A DNA stretch of 64,000 nt, from NCBI RefSeq assembly GCF_900167475.1, contig NZ_LT796768.1, positions 3,162,001 to 3,226,000 of the forward strand, written 5' to 3'. The notes beneath the pieces were generated by a model, which made no database searches, was not told where the DNA came from, and was given only the letters and a program-made list of their open reading frames with translations. Within the stretch, counting starts at the first letter, position 1; each line of letters begins with the position of its first letter. The stretch comes from Aeromicrobium choanae. GTDB lineage: Bacteria; Actinomycetota; Actinomycetes; Propionibacteriales; Nocardioidaceae. A program made the translations under genes and the position numbers. Below are positions 33,605-43,312 of this stretch, in pieces.

Positions 33605-36600
33605 GTGTATCTGAAGACCCTCACGCTGCGGGGATTCAAGTCCTTCGCGTCGTCCACGACGCTGGCCCTCGAACCCGGCATCACGGCAGTCGTCGGCCCC
33701 AACGGGTCCGGCAAGTCCAATGTCGTCGACGCCTTGTCGTGGGTGATGGGCGAGCAGGGCGCCAAGACGCTGCGCGGCGGCAAGATGGAGGACGTCATCT
33801 TCGCCGGCACCGCCGGCCGCGCACCCCTCGGCCGTGCCGAGGTCGTCCTGACGATCGACAACTCCGACGGCGCGCTGCCGATCGAGTACGCCGAGGTCAC
33901 GATCAGCCGCACGATGTTCCGCAGCGGCGGCTCCGAGTACGCGATCAACGGGAACACGTGCCGCCTGCTCGACGTCCAGGAGCTGCTGAGCGACTCCGGC
34001 ATCGGGCGCGAGATGCACGTCATCGTGGGCCAGGGCCAGCTCGACTCGGTGCTGCGCGCCACCCCCGAGGAGCGCCGCGGCTTCGTCGAGGAGGCCGCCG
34101 GCGTCCTGAAGCACCGCAAGCGCAAGGAGAAGGCGCTCCGCAAGCTCGACGCCACGCAGGACAACCTGACCCGCCTCAACGACGTGCTCACCGAGCTGCG
34201 CCGCCAGCTCAAGCCGCTGGGTCGCCAGGCCGAGGTCGCCCGCCGCGCGGCGGGCATCCAGGCCACGGTGCGCGACGCCCGCGCCCGCCTGCTCGCCGAC
34301 GACATCGTCGCCGCGCGCACCACGATCGAGACCGAGCTGGCCGACGAGCACGCGCTGCGCGCCCGTCGCGAGGAGGTCGAGAAGGCTCTCGCCGACGCCC
34401 GTCGCATCGAGGCCGAGCTCGAGCAGGCCCTCGCCACCGACGCACCCCTGCTCGCCCGCGCCCAGGAGACGGTCTACGCCCTCGGCAGCCTGCGCGAGCG
34501 GTTCCACGGCACTGCCAACGTCGCCCGCGACCGGATCCGGCTCGCCGCCGACGCCTCGTCGGACCGCGTCGACGGACGCGACCCCGAGGAGCTTGAGGCC
34601 GACGCCCGGCGCGCTCAGGAGCGACTCGTCGAGCTGGAGGCCGACGTCGCCACCGCGGCCGAGGCGCTCCAGGGCACCATCGCCTCGCGGGGGGAGGCCG
34701 AGGAGGCGTACTCCACCGAGGAGCGCCGGATCGCCGGACTGCTGCGCGCGGCCGCCGACCGCCGCGAGGGGCTGGCCCGCCTGCATGGCCAGGTCAACGG
34801 ACTCAAGAGCCGCGCCGCCGCCGCGGGCGAGGAGATCGGCCGCCTGACGGCCGCGCGCGCCGAGGCCCGGCAGCGCGCCGAGGAGTCGCAGCGCGAGTTC
34901 AGCGCGCTCGAGAGCACGATCGCCGGACTGAGCGCCGGTGAGTCCGGCCTCGACGAGGAGCTGGAGGGCGCCGAGGCGGCGCTGGCCACCGCCGAGGCCG
35001 CCGTCGCCGAGCTGACGTCCAGGCGCGACGAGCTGGAGCGTCGCCTGGCCACGGCCACGGCACGCAAGGAGGCGCTCGAGCTGGGTCTGAATCGCAAGGA
35101 CGGCTCGGGGGCGCTGCTCGCCGCCTCCGACCGGCTCAACGGCGTGCTCGGCTCCGTCGCCGCCCTGATCACCGTCCGTGGCGGCCACGAGGCAGCCGTC
35201 GGCGCCGCGCTCGGCTCGGCCGCCGACGCCGTGGCCGTCGACCGCGTCGACAGCGCGATCGACGCGCTTCACCTGCTGCGCGAGGAGGACCTCGGGCGCG
35301 CCGGGCTGCTGCTGGGCTCGGGCGACGTGTCCACCGACGACTGGCCCTCGCTGCCGGGCGGCGCCGTCTACGCCGAGTCACTCGTGGAGGCGCCCGCCGA
35401 GCTGCGCGGTTCGTTGCGCCGCCTGCTGCACAAGGTCGCGGTCGTCGAGACGCTCGCGGCCGCGAAGCGACTCGTCGCCGACCTGCCCGACGTCACCGCG
35501 GTCACCGCCGACGGCGACCGCATCGGTGCACACTTCGCCGAGGGCGGCTCCACCAGCTCGCCCAGCCTCATCGAGGTCACCGCGGCGATCGACGAGGCCG
35601 GCGAGACCATCGAGCGCACCGGCCACGAGCTGGAGGCGCTGCGCTTCGAGTCCGAGCGCGCGACCACCGCGGCCCAGGCCGCGAACGACCGGGTCGACGC
35701 CGCGCTGGCCCGCCTGCACGAGTCCGACGCGTCGATGTCCGCCGTCGCGGAGAAGCTGGCCCAGCTGGGCACCACCAGTCGGTCTGCCGCCGCCGAGGCC
35801 GAGCGCCTGCAGGCCGCCATCGCCGCCGCCGAGGAGGCCCGCGACCGCGACGTCGCCGGCTTGTCCGAGCTCGAGGAGCGGCTCACCGCCGCGGAGGACG
35901 CACCCGACGTCGAGCCCGACACCGCCGAGCTGGAGCGCCTCGCCGAGGCGGCCTCGGCCGCCCGCCGGGCCGAGACCGACGGCCGGCTGGCGCTGCGCAC
36001 CGCGGAGGAGCGCGCCAAGGCCCTCGGCGGCCAGGTCGCGTCGCTGCTCGAGGCCGCCGAGGCCGAGCGCGAGGCTCGCGAGCGCGCCCGGGTGCGGGCG
36101 GAGCGCCGCCGCCGCGAGGCCGAGACGGCCACGGCCGTGCTGCAGGCCGCCGAGACCGCGCTGCAGCACCTCGAGCAGTCGTACGCCGACGCCACGCGCA
36201 CCCGCGTGGAGATCGAGCACTCGCGGTCCGAGCGCGAGCAGCGGCTCAAGGAGGCCCGCTCCACCGTCCGCGGCCTGTCGTCCGACCTCGAGGGCCTGAC
36301 CGACTCGGTGCACAAGGACGAGATGGCCCGCGCCCAGCTGCGGCTGCGGTTGGAGTCCCTGCAGGAGCGCGCGCTGGAGGAGCTCGGCGTCGAGCCCGAC
36401 ACGCTCGTGGCCGAGTACGGTCCCGACCAGATGGTGCTGCCGATCGGCGTGGAGGGACAGGCCGACGAGTCCGGCGAGATCGAGCCCATCCCGTTCGACC
36501 GCACCGAGCAGGCCAAGCGACTCAAGACGGCCGAGCGCGAGCTGGCGATGCTGGGCAAGGTCAACCCGCTCGCGCTGGAGGAGTTCTCCGCGCTGGAGGA

Positions 36601-37159
36601 GCGTCACCAGTTCCTCTCCGAGCAGCTGGACGACCTGCGCAAGACCCGCGAGGACCTGCTCGAGATCGTCGCCGACGTCGACGCCAAGGTCGAGCAGGTG
36701 TTCACCGAGGCCTGGGCCGACGTCGAGCGCGAGTTCAACGACGTGTTCTCGCGCCTGTTCCCCGGCGGCGAGGGCCGCCTGATCCTCACCGACCCGTCGG
36801 ACATGCTCGCGACCGGCATCGACGTGGAAGCGCGGCCGCCGGGCAAGAAGGTCAAGCGGCTGTCGCTGCTCTCCGGCGGCGAGCGCTCGCTGGTGGCCGT
36901 CGCGTTCCTCGTCGCGCTGTTCAAGGCGCGACCCAGCCCGTTCTACATCCTCGACGAGGTCGAGGCGGCGCTCGACGACACGAACCTCGGCCGCCTCCTG
37001 GAGATCTACGAGGAGTTGCGCGCCAACTCCCAGCTCATCGTGATCACGCACCAGAAGCGCACGATGGAGGTCTGCGACGCGCTGTACGGCGTCACGATGC
37101 GCGGGGACGGCGTCTCGGCCGTGATCAGCCAGCGCCTGCGCGAGGAGGAGTCCGCATGA
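33605..37159 (+). CDS. smc: Chromosome segregation ATPase SMC
   Basis: 1184 aa from a GTG. Walker A GPNGSGKS at residues 31-38, two long coiled coils (Ala/Arg/Glu-rich) around a hinge near residues 500-660, then ABC signature LSGGERSLVAVAFLVALF and Walker B FYILDEVEAALDD in the C-terminal head. The full length is typical. It condenses and arranges the chromosome with ScpAB, which are not in this window. The stop overlaps the thioesterase start (ATGA). Confidence 0.97.
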   Translation: MYLKTLTLRGFKSFASSTTLALEPGITAVVGPNGSGKSNVVDALSWVMGEQGAKTLRGGKMEDVIFAGTAGRAPLGRAEVVLTIDNSDGALPIEYAEVTISRTMFRSGGSEYAINGNTCRLLDVQELLSDSGIGREMHVIVGQGQLDSVLRATPEERRGFVEEAAGVLKHRKRKEKALRKLDATQDNLTRLNDVLTELRRQLKPLGRQAEVARRAAGIQATVRDARARLLADDIVAARTTIETELADEHALRARREEVEKALADARRIEAELEQALATDAPLLARAQETVYALGSLRERFHGTANVARDRIRLAADASSDRVDGRDPEELEADARRAQERLVELEADVATAAEALQGTIASRGEAEEAYSTEERRIAGLLRAAADRREGLARLHGQVNGLKSRAAAAGEEIGRLTAARAEARQRAEESQREFSALESTIAGLSAGESGLDEELEGAEAALATAEAAVAELTSRRDELERRLATATARKEALELGLNRKDGSGALLAASDRLNGVLGSVAALITVRGGHEAAVGAALGSAADAVAVDRVDSAIDALHLLREEDLGRAGLLLGSGDVSTDDWPSLPGGAVYAESLVEAPAELRGSLRRLLHKVAVVETLAAAKRLVADLPDVTAVTADGDRIGAHFAEGGSTSSPSLIEVTAAIDEAGETIERTGHELEALRFESERATTAAQAANDRVDAALARLHESDASMSAVAEKLAQLGTTSRSAAAEAERLQAAIAAAEEARDRDVAGLSELEERLTAAEDAPDVEPDTAELERLAEAASAARRAETDGRLALRTAEERAKALGGQVASLLEAAEAEREARERARVRAERRRREAETATAVLQAAETALQHLEQSYADATRTRVEIEHSRSEREQRLKEARSTVRGLSSDLEGLTDSVHKDEMARAQLRLRLESLQERALEELGVEPDTLVAEYGPDQMVLPIGVEGQADESGEIEPIPFDRTEQAKRLKTAERELAMLGKVNPLALEEFSALEERHQFLSEQLDDLRKTREDLLEIVADVDAKVEQVFTEAWADVEREFNDVFSRLFPGGEGRLILTDPSDMLATGIDVEARPPGKKVKRLSLLSGGERSLVAVAFLVALFKARPSPFYILDEVEAALDDTNLGRLLEIYEELRANSQLIVITHQKRTMEVCDALYGVTMRGDGVSAVISQRLREEESA

Positions 37160-37566
37160 GCAGCCCCCACGGCACGTTCACGATCACCACGCGCTGGGAG
37201 GACGAGGACGTCTACGGCCACGTGAACAACGTGAAGTACTACTCGTACTTCGACACGGCCGTGAACGGCTACCTCATCCGCGAGACCGGCACCGACATCC
37301 GCCGGCTGCCCGCCTACGGGATCGTGGCGGAGTCCTCGTGCCGCTTCCTGCGTGAGCTCAAGTTCCCGCTCGACGTCGTGGCGGGCCTGAAGGTCACGAA
37401 GCTGGGGAGCTCCAGCGTCGTCTACGAGATCAGCCTGCACCAGGGCGACGACCCCGAACCGGCCGCGATCGGCCGGTTCGTGCACGTCTACGTGACGGGG
37501 GAGGACCGCAAGGTCACCCCGATTCCCGACGTCATCCGCACGGTGCTGGAGCCCCTCACGGTCTGA
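37156..37566 (+). CDS. Hotdog-fold acyl-CoA thioesterase (YbgC/FadM-like)
   Basis: 136 aa. The 4HBT active-site string DEDVYGHVNNVKYYSYFDTAVNGYL has the D/E-x3-G-H-V-N-N pattern of the catalytic loop, followed by the SSCRFLRELKFPLDVV strand. It hydrolyses acyl-CoA or similar thioesters in the cytoplasm; chain specificity cannot be read. Translationally coupled to smc by a four-base overlap. Confidence 0.9.
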   Translation: MSSPHGTFTITTRWEDEDVYGHVNNVKYYSYFDTAVNGYLIRETGTDIRRLPAYGIVAESSCRFLRELKFPLDVVAGLKVTKLGSSSVVYEISLHQGDDPEPAAIGRFVHVYVTGEDRKVTPIPDVIRTVLEPLTV

Positions 37567-37647
37567 GGCGGCAGAGGCGGGTGATGTCCGCCACGTCGCA
37601 TGCTCCTCCGGGCGTTCCTGACCCCGGCGCGACCTACGCTCGCGGGT

Positions 37648-37667
37648 GGATCACAACGGTGTGATCC
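37648..37667. promoter_or_regulatory. Perfect palindrome ahead of cydA
   Basis: GGATCACA-ACGG-TGTGATCC, perfect 8-base arms, 18 bases before the cydA start. A TACGCT at 37634-37639 could be the -10, which would place the dyad at the transcription start, a typical repressor position. It resembles TGTGA-type CRP/FNR half-sites facing outward; it is not a Rex site as I know it. It could also be a 5'-UTR hairpin. Confidence 0.5.
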
Positions 37668-37685
37668 GCAGTCGGAAGGACCAGC

Positions 37686-39116
37686 GTGGACACAGCACTC
37701 GACCTCGCCCGGTGGCAGTTCGGCATCACGACCGTCTACCACTTCCTGTTCGTGCCGATGACGATCAGCATGGCGTTCCTCGTGGCGATCATGCAGACCG
37801 CGTGGTGGCGCACCGGGAACGAGAAGTGGCTCCGGCTGACCCGGATGTTCGGCAAGCTCTTCCTCATCAACTTCGCCATGGGCGTCGTCACCGGCATCGT
37901 GCAGGAGTTCCAGTTCGGCATGAACTGGAGCAGCTACAGCCGGTTCGTCGGCGACATCTTCGGCGCACCGCTCGCGATCGAGGGCCTGCTGGCCTTCTTC
38001 CTGGAGTCGACGTTCCTGGGCCTGTGGATCTTCGGCTGGGACCGGCTCAAGCCCGGCCTGCACCTGATGACGATCTGGATCGCCGCGATCGGGACGGCCC
38101 TCTCGGCGTACTTCATCCTCGCGGCCAACTCCTTCATGCAGAACCCCGTGGGCTTCACCATGAACGAGGAGCGCGGCCGAGCCGAGCTGAACGACTTCAT
38201 GGCGGTGCTGACGAACAAGGTCGCCCTCATCACGCTGCCGCACACCCTGTTCGCGGCCTTCATGGTCGGCGGCGGGTTCGTGGCCGCGGTCGCGGTGTGG
38301 CACCTCATCCGCCGGCCCGACCGGGACGTCGACGCGTTCCGCAGCGCGGCGAAGCTCGGCGCGGTGACGCTGCTCGTGGCCGGCCTCGGCGTCGTCATCA
38401 CCGGCGACATCCAGGGCAAGGTCATGACCGAGGTGCAGCCGATGAAGATGGCGGCCGCGGAGGCGCTCTACGAGGACTCCGACGGGTGCGCCCCGTTCTC
38501 CCTGTTCACGGTCGGCACCCTCGACGGATCGAAGCCGCTGTTCAGCGTCGAGGTCCCGTGCCTGCTGTCGCAGCTGGCCACGGGCGGCCTCGACGGTGAG
38601 GTGCGCGGCATCAACTCGCTCAACGAGGAGTACGCCAAGACGTACGCCGACTCCGGGATCACCGACTTCTCGCCGAACATCCCGGTCACCTACTGGAGCT
38701 TCCGCCTCATGATGGGCCTGGGCTTCGTGGCGATGGCCGCCAGCGCCTGGATCCTGTGGGTCCTGCGCAAGGGTCGGGTCCCGGCGCCGGATGCGCGCAC
38801 CACCCGCTGGCTGCTGTGGACCGCGATCGTCCTTCCCCTGATGCCGCTGTTCGCGAACTCCTTCGGCTGGATCTTCACCGAGATGGGGCGCCAGCCGTGG
38901 GTGGTCTTCGGCCTGATGCCCACCGAGGCGGGCGTCTCGCCGTCGGTCTCGGCCGCGCAGGTCTGGACCTCGATGCTGGGCTTCACGCTGCTCTACGGCG
39001 CGCTGGCTGTGGTGGAGGTCAAGCTGCTGCTGCGCTTCATCGATAAGGGCCTGCCCGACGCCAACCCGCCCCAGCCGAACGACGACTCCGACGCCCCGCT
39101 GGCGTTCGCGTACTGA
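37686..39116 (+). CDS. cydA: Cytochrome bd oxidase subunit I
   Basis: 476 aa from a GTG, with GGAAGGA in front. About nine transmembrane helices; heme b595-side His19 in VYHFLFVP; a second His in ALITLPHTLFAAF; and the quinol-site family string GRQPWVVFGLMPTEAG. The Q-loop region is short, as in Gram-positive enzymes. With CydB it reduces oxygen to water using quinol, with high oxygen affinity. First gene of cydABDC. Confidence 0.97.
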   Translation: MDTALDLARWQFGITTVYHFLFVPMTISMAFLVAIMQTAWWRTGNEKWLRLTRMFGKLFLINFAMGVVTGIVQEFQFGMNWSSYSRFVGDIFGAPLAIEGLLAFFLESTFLGLWIFGWDRLKPGLHLMTIWIAAIGTALSAYFILAANSFMQNPVGFTMNEERGRAELNDFMAVLTNKVALITLPHTLFAAFMVGGGFVAAVAVWHLIRRPDRDVDAFRSAAKLGAVTLLVAGLGVVITGDIQGKVMTEVQPMKMAAAEALYEDSDGCAPFSLFTVGTLDGSKPLFSVEVPCLLSQLATGGLDGEVRGINSLNEEYAKTYADSGITDFSPNIPVTYWSFRLMMGLGFVAMAASAWILWVLRKGRVPAPDARTTRWLLWTAIVLPLMPLFANSFGWIFTEMGRQPWVVFGLMPTEAGVSPSVSAAQVWTSMLGFTLLYGALAVVEVKLLLRFIDKGLPDANPPQPNDDSDAPLAFAY

Positions 39117-39126
39117 GGAGACCGCC

Positions 39127-40122
39127 ATGGAACTCACCACCGTCTGGTTCATCCTGATCGCCTTCCTGTTCGTCGGGTACTTCGTGCTGGAGGGCTTCGA
39201 CTTCGGCGTCGGCATGCTCGTCGGCCTGCTGGCCAAGGACGAGAAGGAGCGCCGCGTCCTCGTCAACACCATCGGTCCGGTCTGGGACGGCAACGAGGTG
39301 TGGCTCATCGTCGGCGGCGGCGCGATGTTCGCCGCCTTCCCGGAGTGGTACGCCACGCTGTTCAGCGGCTTCTACCTGCCGCTGTTCCTGATCCTGATCG
39401 CCCTGATCGTCCGCGGGGTCGCGTTCGAGTACCGCGGCCTGCGCGACCAGCAGGAGTGGCGCGACCGCTGGGACTGGGCGATCATCATCGGCTCGTTCGT
39501 GCCGGCGCTGCTGTGGGGCGTCGCGTTCGCCAACATCATCCGCGGTGTGCCGATCAACGAGTCCCACGAGTACGTGGGCGGGTTCTTCAACCTGCTCAAC
39601 CCGTACGCACTGCTCGGTGGCCTGCTCACGACGTCGGTCTTCCTCGTGCACGGGGCGTTCTTCGTGGCGCTCAAGACCGTCGGCGACATCCGCGTGCGGG
39701 CGCACGCGTTCGCGCAGCGGCTGGGCGCCGTCGTCGCGGTGCTCGCGGTGGCGTTCATCGGCTGGACCGCGGTCCGCGACGGCGACCTCGCCGTCTGGGT
39801 GATCGGTGGCGTGGCCGCCCTCGCGTTCCTCGGGGGCCTGGCCGCCAGCATGCGCGACCGTGACGGCTGGGCCTTCGTCGGCACGGCCGTGGCGATCGCC
39901 GGCGTCGTGGCGATGCTGTTCGTCGCGCTGTTCCCCGACGTCATGCCCTCGACGCTCGACCCGGCGTTCAGCCTGACCACCGAGAACGCGTCGTCGACGC
40001 CCTACACGCTCAAGATCATGACGTGGGTGGCGGTGGCCTTCACGCCCATCGTGCTGATGTACCAGGCGTGGTCGTACTGGGTGTTCCGCAAGCGCATCGG
40101 CGTCCAGCACATCCCGGCGTGA
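39127..40122 (+). CDS. cydB: Cytochrome bd oxidase subunit II
   Basis: 331 aa, eight to nine helices. Opens TTVWFILIAFLFVGYFVLEGFDFGVGML, the conserved CydB start with the buried Asp/Glu of the proton path, and GPVWDGNEVWLIVGGGAMFAAFPEWYA. Ten bases behind cydA; the stop overlaps the GTG start of cydD. Confidence 0.97.
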   Translation: MELTTVWFILIAFLFVGYFVLEGFDFGVGMLVGLLAKDEKERRVLVNTIGPVWDGNEVWLIVGGGAMFAAFPEWYATLFSGFYLPLFLILIALIVRGVAFEYRGLRDQQEWRDRWDWAIIIGSFVPALLWGVAFANIIRGVPINESHEYVGGFFNLLNPYALLGGLLTTSVFLVHGAFFVALKTVGDIRVRAHAFAQRLGAVVAVLAVAFIGWTAVRDGDLAVWVIGGVAALAFLGGLAASMRDRDGWAFVGTAVAIAGVVAMLFVALFPDVMPSTLDPAFSLTTENASSTPYTLKIMTWVAVAFTPIVLMYQAWSYWVFRKRIGVQHIPA

Positions 40123-41714
40123 GACCCCTCGACCCGCGGCTCGTCCGCCGCTCGGCCACCGTCCGCACCCACCTGGTGTGGTCGGTGGTCCTGGGCGTGC
40201 TCACGGCCCTGCTCATCATCGGCGTCTCCTGGTGCGTCGCCGAGGTCGTCGCCCGCCGGTTCACCGGCGCCGAGGTGCTGCTGTTCCCGCTCGCGATCGC
40301 CGCGGCCTTCGGGCTGCGGGCAGCGATCGCCTGGGCGCACGGTGTCGTCAGCGAGCGGGCCGCGATCCGCGTGAAGGCCGAGCTGCGGTCCGAGGTGGTG
40401 GATGACCTGCTCGATCCGCGGCGCATCGGTCCGCGGCCGGCCAGCGGGCGGCTCGTGGCCCTGCTCGGCCCCGGGATGGACGCGTTCGACGGCTACGTCG
40501 GGCGTTTCCTGCCGCAGCTGGCGCTCGCGGCGATCGTGCCGGCTGCCGTCATCGCGGTCATCGCCTGGACCGACCCGCTGTCGGCGGTGCTCATCGTGGT
40601 CACGCTGCCGCTCATCGGGCTCTTCATGTGGCTCGTCGGCGTGCTGACGCGCGACCGCGTGGAGCGTCGCTGGTCCGCCATGGAGCGGCTGGCCCGGCAC
40701 TTCACCGACGTGCTCGACGGGCTGGTCGTGCTGAAGGTCTTCGGCCGGCGCCAGGAGCGAGGGATCCGCGAGGTCGGCGACCGGCACCGGGTCGAGACGA
40801 TGCGCGCCCTGCGGCTCGCCTTCCTGTCCTCCCTGGTGCTCGAGCTGATCTCGACGATCTCGGTGGCCCTCGTGGCCGTGAGCGTCGGCCTGCGGGTCGT
40901 CGAGGGTCATCTCGACCTGCGCGACGCGATGTTCGTCCTGCTCCTCGCGCCCGAGGCGTACCTCCCGGTGCGCCGGGTCGGGATGATGTTCCACGACAGC
41001 ACCGAGGGCGCGACGGCCACCGCCGAGCTGCTCGACCTGCTGGACCACGACCGCCACGAGGGGACCGTCACGCCCCCGTCCGGGCCCTCGGCGATCACGG
41101 TGCGCGGTGCGCGGCTGACTCATCCGGGCCGCAGTGCGCTGTCGCTGGCCGTCGACGACCTGCGCGTGGAGCCGGGGGAGTTCCTTGCCGTCATCGGGCG
41201 CTCGGGCGGCGGGAAGTCCACCCTGCTGGACGTCCTGCTCGGCTTCGAGCGACTCGACGCGGGCACGGTCACGATCGGCGACACCGCACTGGCAGACCTC
41301 GACATCGCCGCGTGGCGGGAGTCGGTCGCCTGGGTGCCGCAGACCCCGCACCTCGTGGCCGGCACCGTCGGCCAGAACGTCGCGCTGGGCCAACGAGGCG
41401 CGAGTGGCGAGGAGATCGCCTCGGCCGCCCTCGACGCAGGACTCGACCTCGCACTGGACCGAGCCGTGCGTGAGGGCACCACCGACCTGTCCGCGGGGGA
41501 GCGGCGCCGCGTGGCGGTGGCGCGGGCCCTGCTGCGGGTCCGACTCACGGGCGCCTGGCTCGTGCTGCTGGACGAGCCCACCGCGGGCCTCGACGCCCAC
41601 CACGAGGCCACGGTGCTGACGGCCCTGCGCGCCTCGGGTGCCACCGTGCTGGTCGTGACGCACCGGCCCGAGACGGTGGCCGCGGCCGACCGGGTCGTCG
41701 AGGTCGCCGCATGA
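40119..41714 (+). CDS. cydD: ABC exporter CydD, cytochrome bd assembly
   Basis: 531 aa from the GTG at 40119 that overlaps the cydB stop; a longer start at 40023 lies inside cydB. Transmembrane domain, then Walker A GRSGGGKST, signature LSAGERRRVAVARALL, Walker B LVLLDEPTAGLDA. CydDC exports thiols (glutathione or cysteine in E. coli) and is needed for heme insertion into the bd oxidase. Which thiol is used here is unknown, as actinobacteria use mycothiol. Confidence 0.92.
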   Translation: MRPLDPRLVRRSATVRTHLVWSVVLGVLTALLIIGVSWCVAEVVARRFTGAEVLLFPLAIAAAFGLRAAIAWAHGVVSERAAIRVKAELRSEVVDDLLDPRRIGPRPASGRLVALLGPGMDAFDGYVGRFLPQLALAAIVPAAVIAVIAWTDPLSAVLIVVTLPLIGLFMWLVGVLTRDRVERRWSAMERLARHFTDVLDGLVVLKVFGRRQERGIREVGDRHRVETMRALRLAFLSSLVLELISTISVALVAVSVGLRVVEGHLDLRDAMFVLLLAPEAYLPVRRVGMMFHDSTEGATATAELLDLLDHDRHEGTVTPPSGPSAITVRGARLTHPGRSALSLAVDDLRVEPGEFLAVIGRSGGGKSTLLDVLLGFERLDAGTVTIGDTALADLDIAAWRESVAWVPQTPHLVAGTVGQNVALGQRGASGEEIASAALDAGLDLALDRAVREGTTDLSAGERRRVAVARALLRVRLTGAWLVLLDEPTAGLDAHHEATVLTALRASGATVLVVTHRPETVAAADRVVEVAA

Positions 41715-43312
41715 GTCGCACGTACTCGCGCCGGGTGCGCCTGGGCGCCGGGCTCGCGACGGGCGTCGCGGCCCAGCTGGCCGCCGTCGGTCTGCTCCTG
41801 GCGTCGGCGTGGCTCATCGTCCGGGCCGCGGAGCAGCCGCCCGTGCTCTACCTCATGGTCGCGATCGTCTCGGTGCGCTTCTTCGGCATCTCGCGATCCG
41901 TGCTGCGCTACGTGGAGCGGCTGCTGACGCACGACGTAGCCCTCGCCGACGCCGTCGAGCAGCGCGTCGCCACCTACACCGACCTCGACCGGGCGGCGCC
42001 CGCCGGACTGGGCGACCTACGCCGTGGCGACCTCGTCAGCCGGGTCGTCGCCGACGTGGCCCGGATGCAGGACCGGCTGTTGCGACTGCGGATCCCGTGG
42101 TGGGTCGGTCTGGCGGCCACGGCCGTCGTCGTGGCCGTCGTGGCGCTCATCGACGCCCGTTCGGGACTGGTCATCGCGGCCGGTGTCGCGCTGGCGGCGG
42201 TGTCGCTGAGGTGGCTCGTCGGGCGTGCCGGCACGTCCCGCGGCGGTCGCGCCGAGGCGCAGGGACGCCTGTCGGCCGAGGTCGCCGCCGCAGCCGTCGC
42301 CGCCCGCGAGCTCGTGGCCTTCGGCGCCGCCGAGGAGGCGCGTGCCATCGCCTCGACGGCCACCGGCGACGCGGAGTCGGCGCAGTCCGGTGGCGCGAGC
42401 GTCGCCGGCATCGGATCGGCCGGCGTGCTGGCCGTGGCGGGCGCGACGGTCGCCGTCCTGGCCGCCTGGTCGGGCGGCCTCGACCCCGTGCTCGTCGGTG
42501 TGGTCCTGTTGGCGCCGATCGCGCTGATCGAGCCGTGGGACGGCTGGTCCGAGGCCGAGCGGCTGCGGCCGGAGATCACGGCGGCGGCGGCACGGCTCGC
42601 CGCCCTCGCGGACCTCGGCGCGCCGGTCGAGGACCCGTCCGACCCGCGACCGCTGCCGGCCGGGAACGACCTCGTCGTCGAGGGGGTCCGCGTCGGCTGG
42701 GACGCGCCCGTGACGGCGCCGATCTCGTTCAAGCTGGCCGAGGGCGCCGCGATCGCCGTCACGGGTCCCAGCGGGGTCGGCAAGTCCACGCTCGCCTACG
42801 CCCTGCTGCGGCTCCTGCCGACATGGCACGGCACCGTCACCCTCGGAGGCGTCCCCACGACCGGTCTCGCCGCCGCCGACGTCCGGCGCCGCATCGGCTA
42901 TCTCGGCCAGGACGACGCGGTGTTCGACACCTCGATCCGCGAGAACCTGCGCATCGCCGACCCGGAGGCCGACGACCAGCGCCTGCGTGCCGCGCTCGCG
43001 TCCGCCGGGCTGCTCGCGTCGGTCGACGTCATGCCGCAGGGCCTCGACACCCCGGTCGGTGAGCACGGCGGACGACTCTCCGGCGGCGAGCGCCAGCGAC
43101 TGTGCCTGGCGCGGCTGCTGCTGGCCGACCACCGTGTGCTGGTCCTGGACGAGCCGACCGAGCACCTCGACGCGCCCACGGCGGCTGCGCTGATGGACGA
43201 CGTCCTCGCCCTGGCGGGCCCCGGTGGGCGCAGCCTCGTCGTCATCTCGCACAGCCCGGCCGTGCTGGCCCGGTTCGACGACGTCGTCGCCTTGTCTAGG
43301 GTGGACCCGTGA
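41711..43312 (+). CDS. cydC: ABC exporter CydC, cytochrome bd assembly
   Basis: 533 aa; the start overlaps the cydD stop by four bases. Transmembrane part opens RRVRLGAGLATGVAAQLAAVGLLLASAWLIVRAA (CydC-like) and contains RFFGISRSVLRYVERLLTHDVAL, a CydC family string. Walker A GPSGVGKST, signature LSGGERQRLCLARLLL, Walker B VLVLDEPTEHLDA. The end of the gene holds the probable ftsY -10. Confidence 0.93.
   Translation: MSRTYSRRVRLGAGLATGVAAQLAAVGLLLASAWLIVRAAEQPPVLYLMVAIVSVRFFGISRSVLRYVERLLTHDVALADAVEQRVATYTDLDRAAPAGLGDLRRGDLVSRVVADVARMQDRLLRLRIPWWVGLAATAVVVAVVALIDARSGLVIAAGVALAAVSLRWLVGRAGTSRGGRAEAQGRLSAEVAAAAVAARELVAFGAAEEARAIASTATGDAESAQSGGASVAGIGSAGVLAVAGATVAVLAAWSGGLDPVLVGVVLLAPIALIEPWDGWSEAERLRPEITAAAARLAALADLGAPVEDPSDPRPLPAGNDLVVEGVRVGWDAPVTAPISFKLAEGAAIAVTGPSGVGKSTLAYALLRLLPTWHGTVTLGGVPTTGLAAADVRRRIGYLGQDDAVFDTSIRENLRIADPEADDQRLRAALASAGLLASVDVMPQGLDTPVGEHGGRLSGGERQRLCLARLLLADHRVLVLDEPTEHLDAPTAAALMDDVLALAGPGGRSLVVISHSPAVLARFDDVVALSRVDP
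43297..43302 (+). promoter_or_regulatory. Probable -10 of ftsY inside cydC, leaderless
   Basis: TAGGGT, six bases before the ftsY GTG, in the last codons of cydC. It would give ftsY its own leaderless transcript, independent of the cyd operon, though the genes overlap by four bases. Confidence 0.5.
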
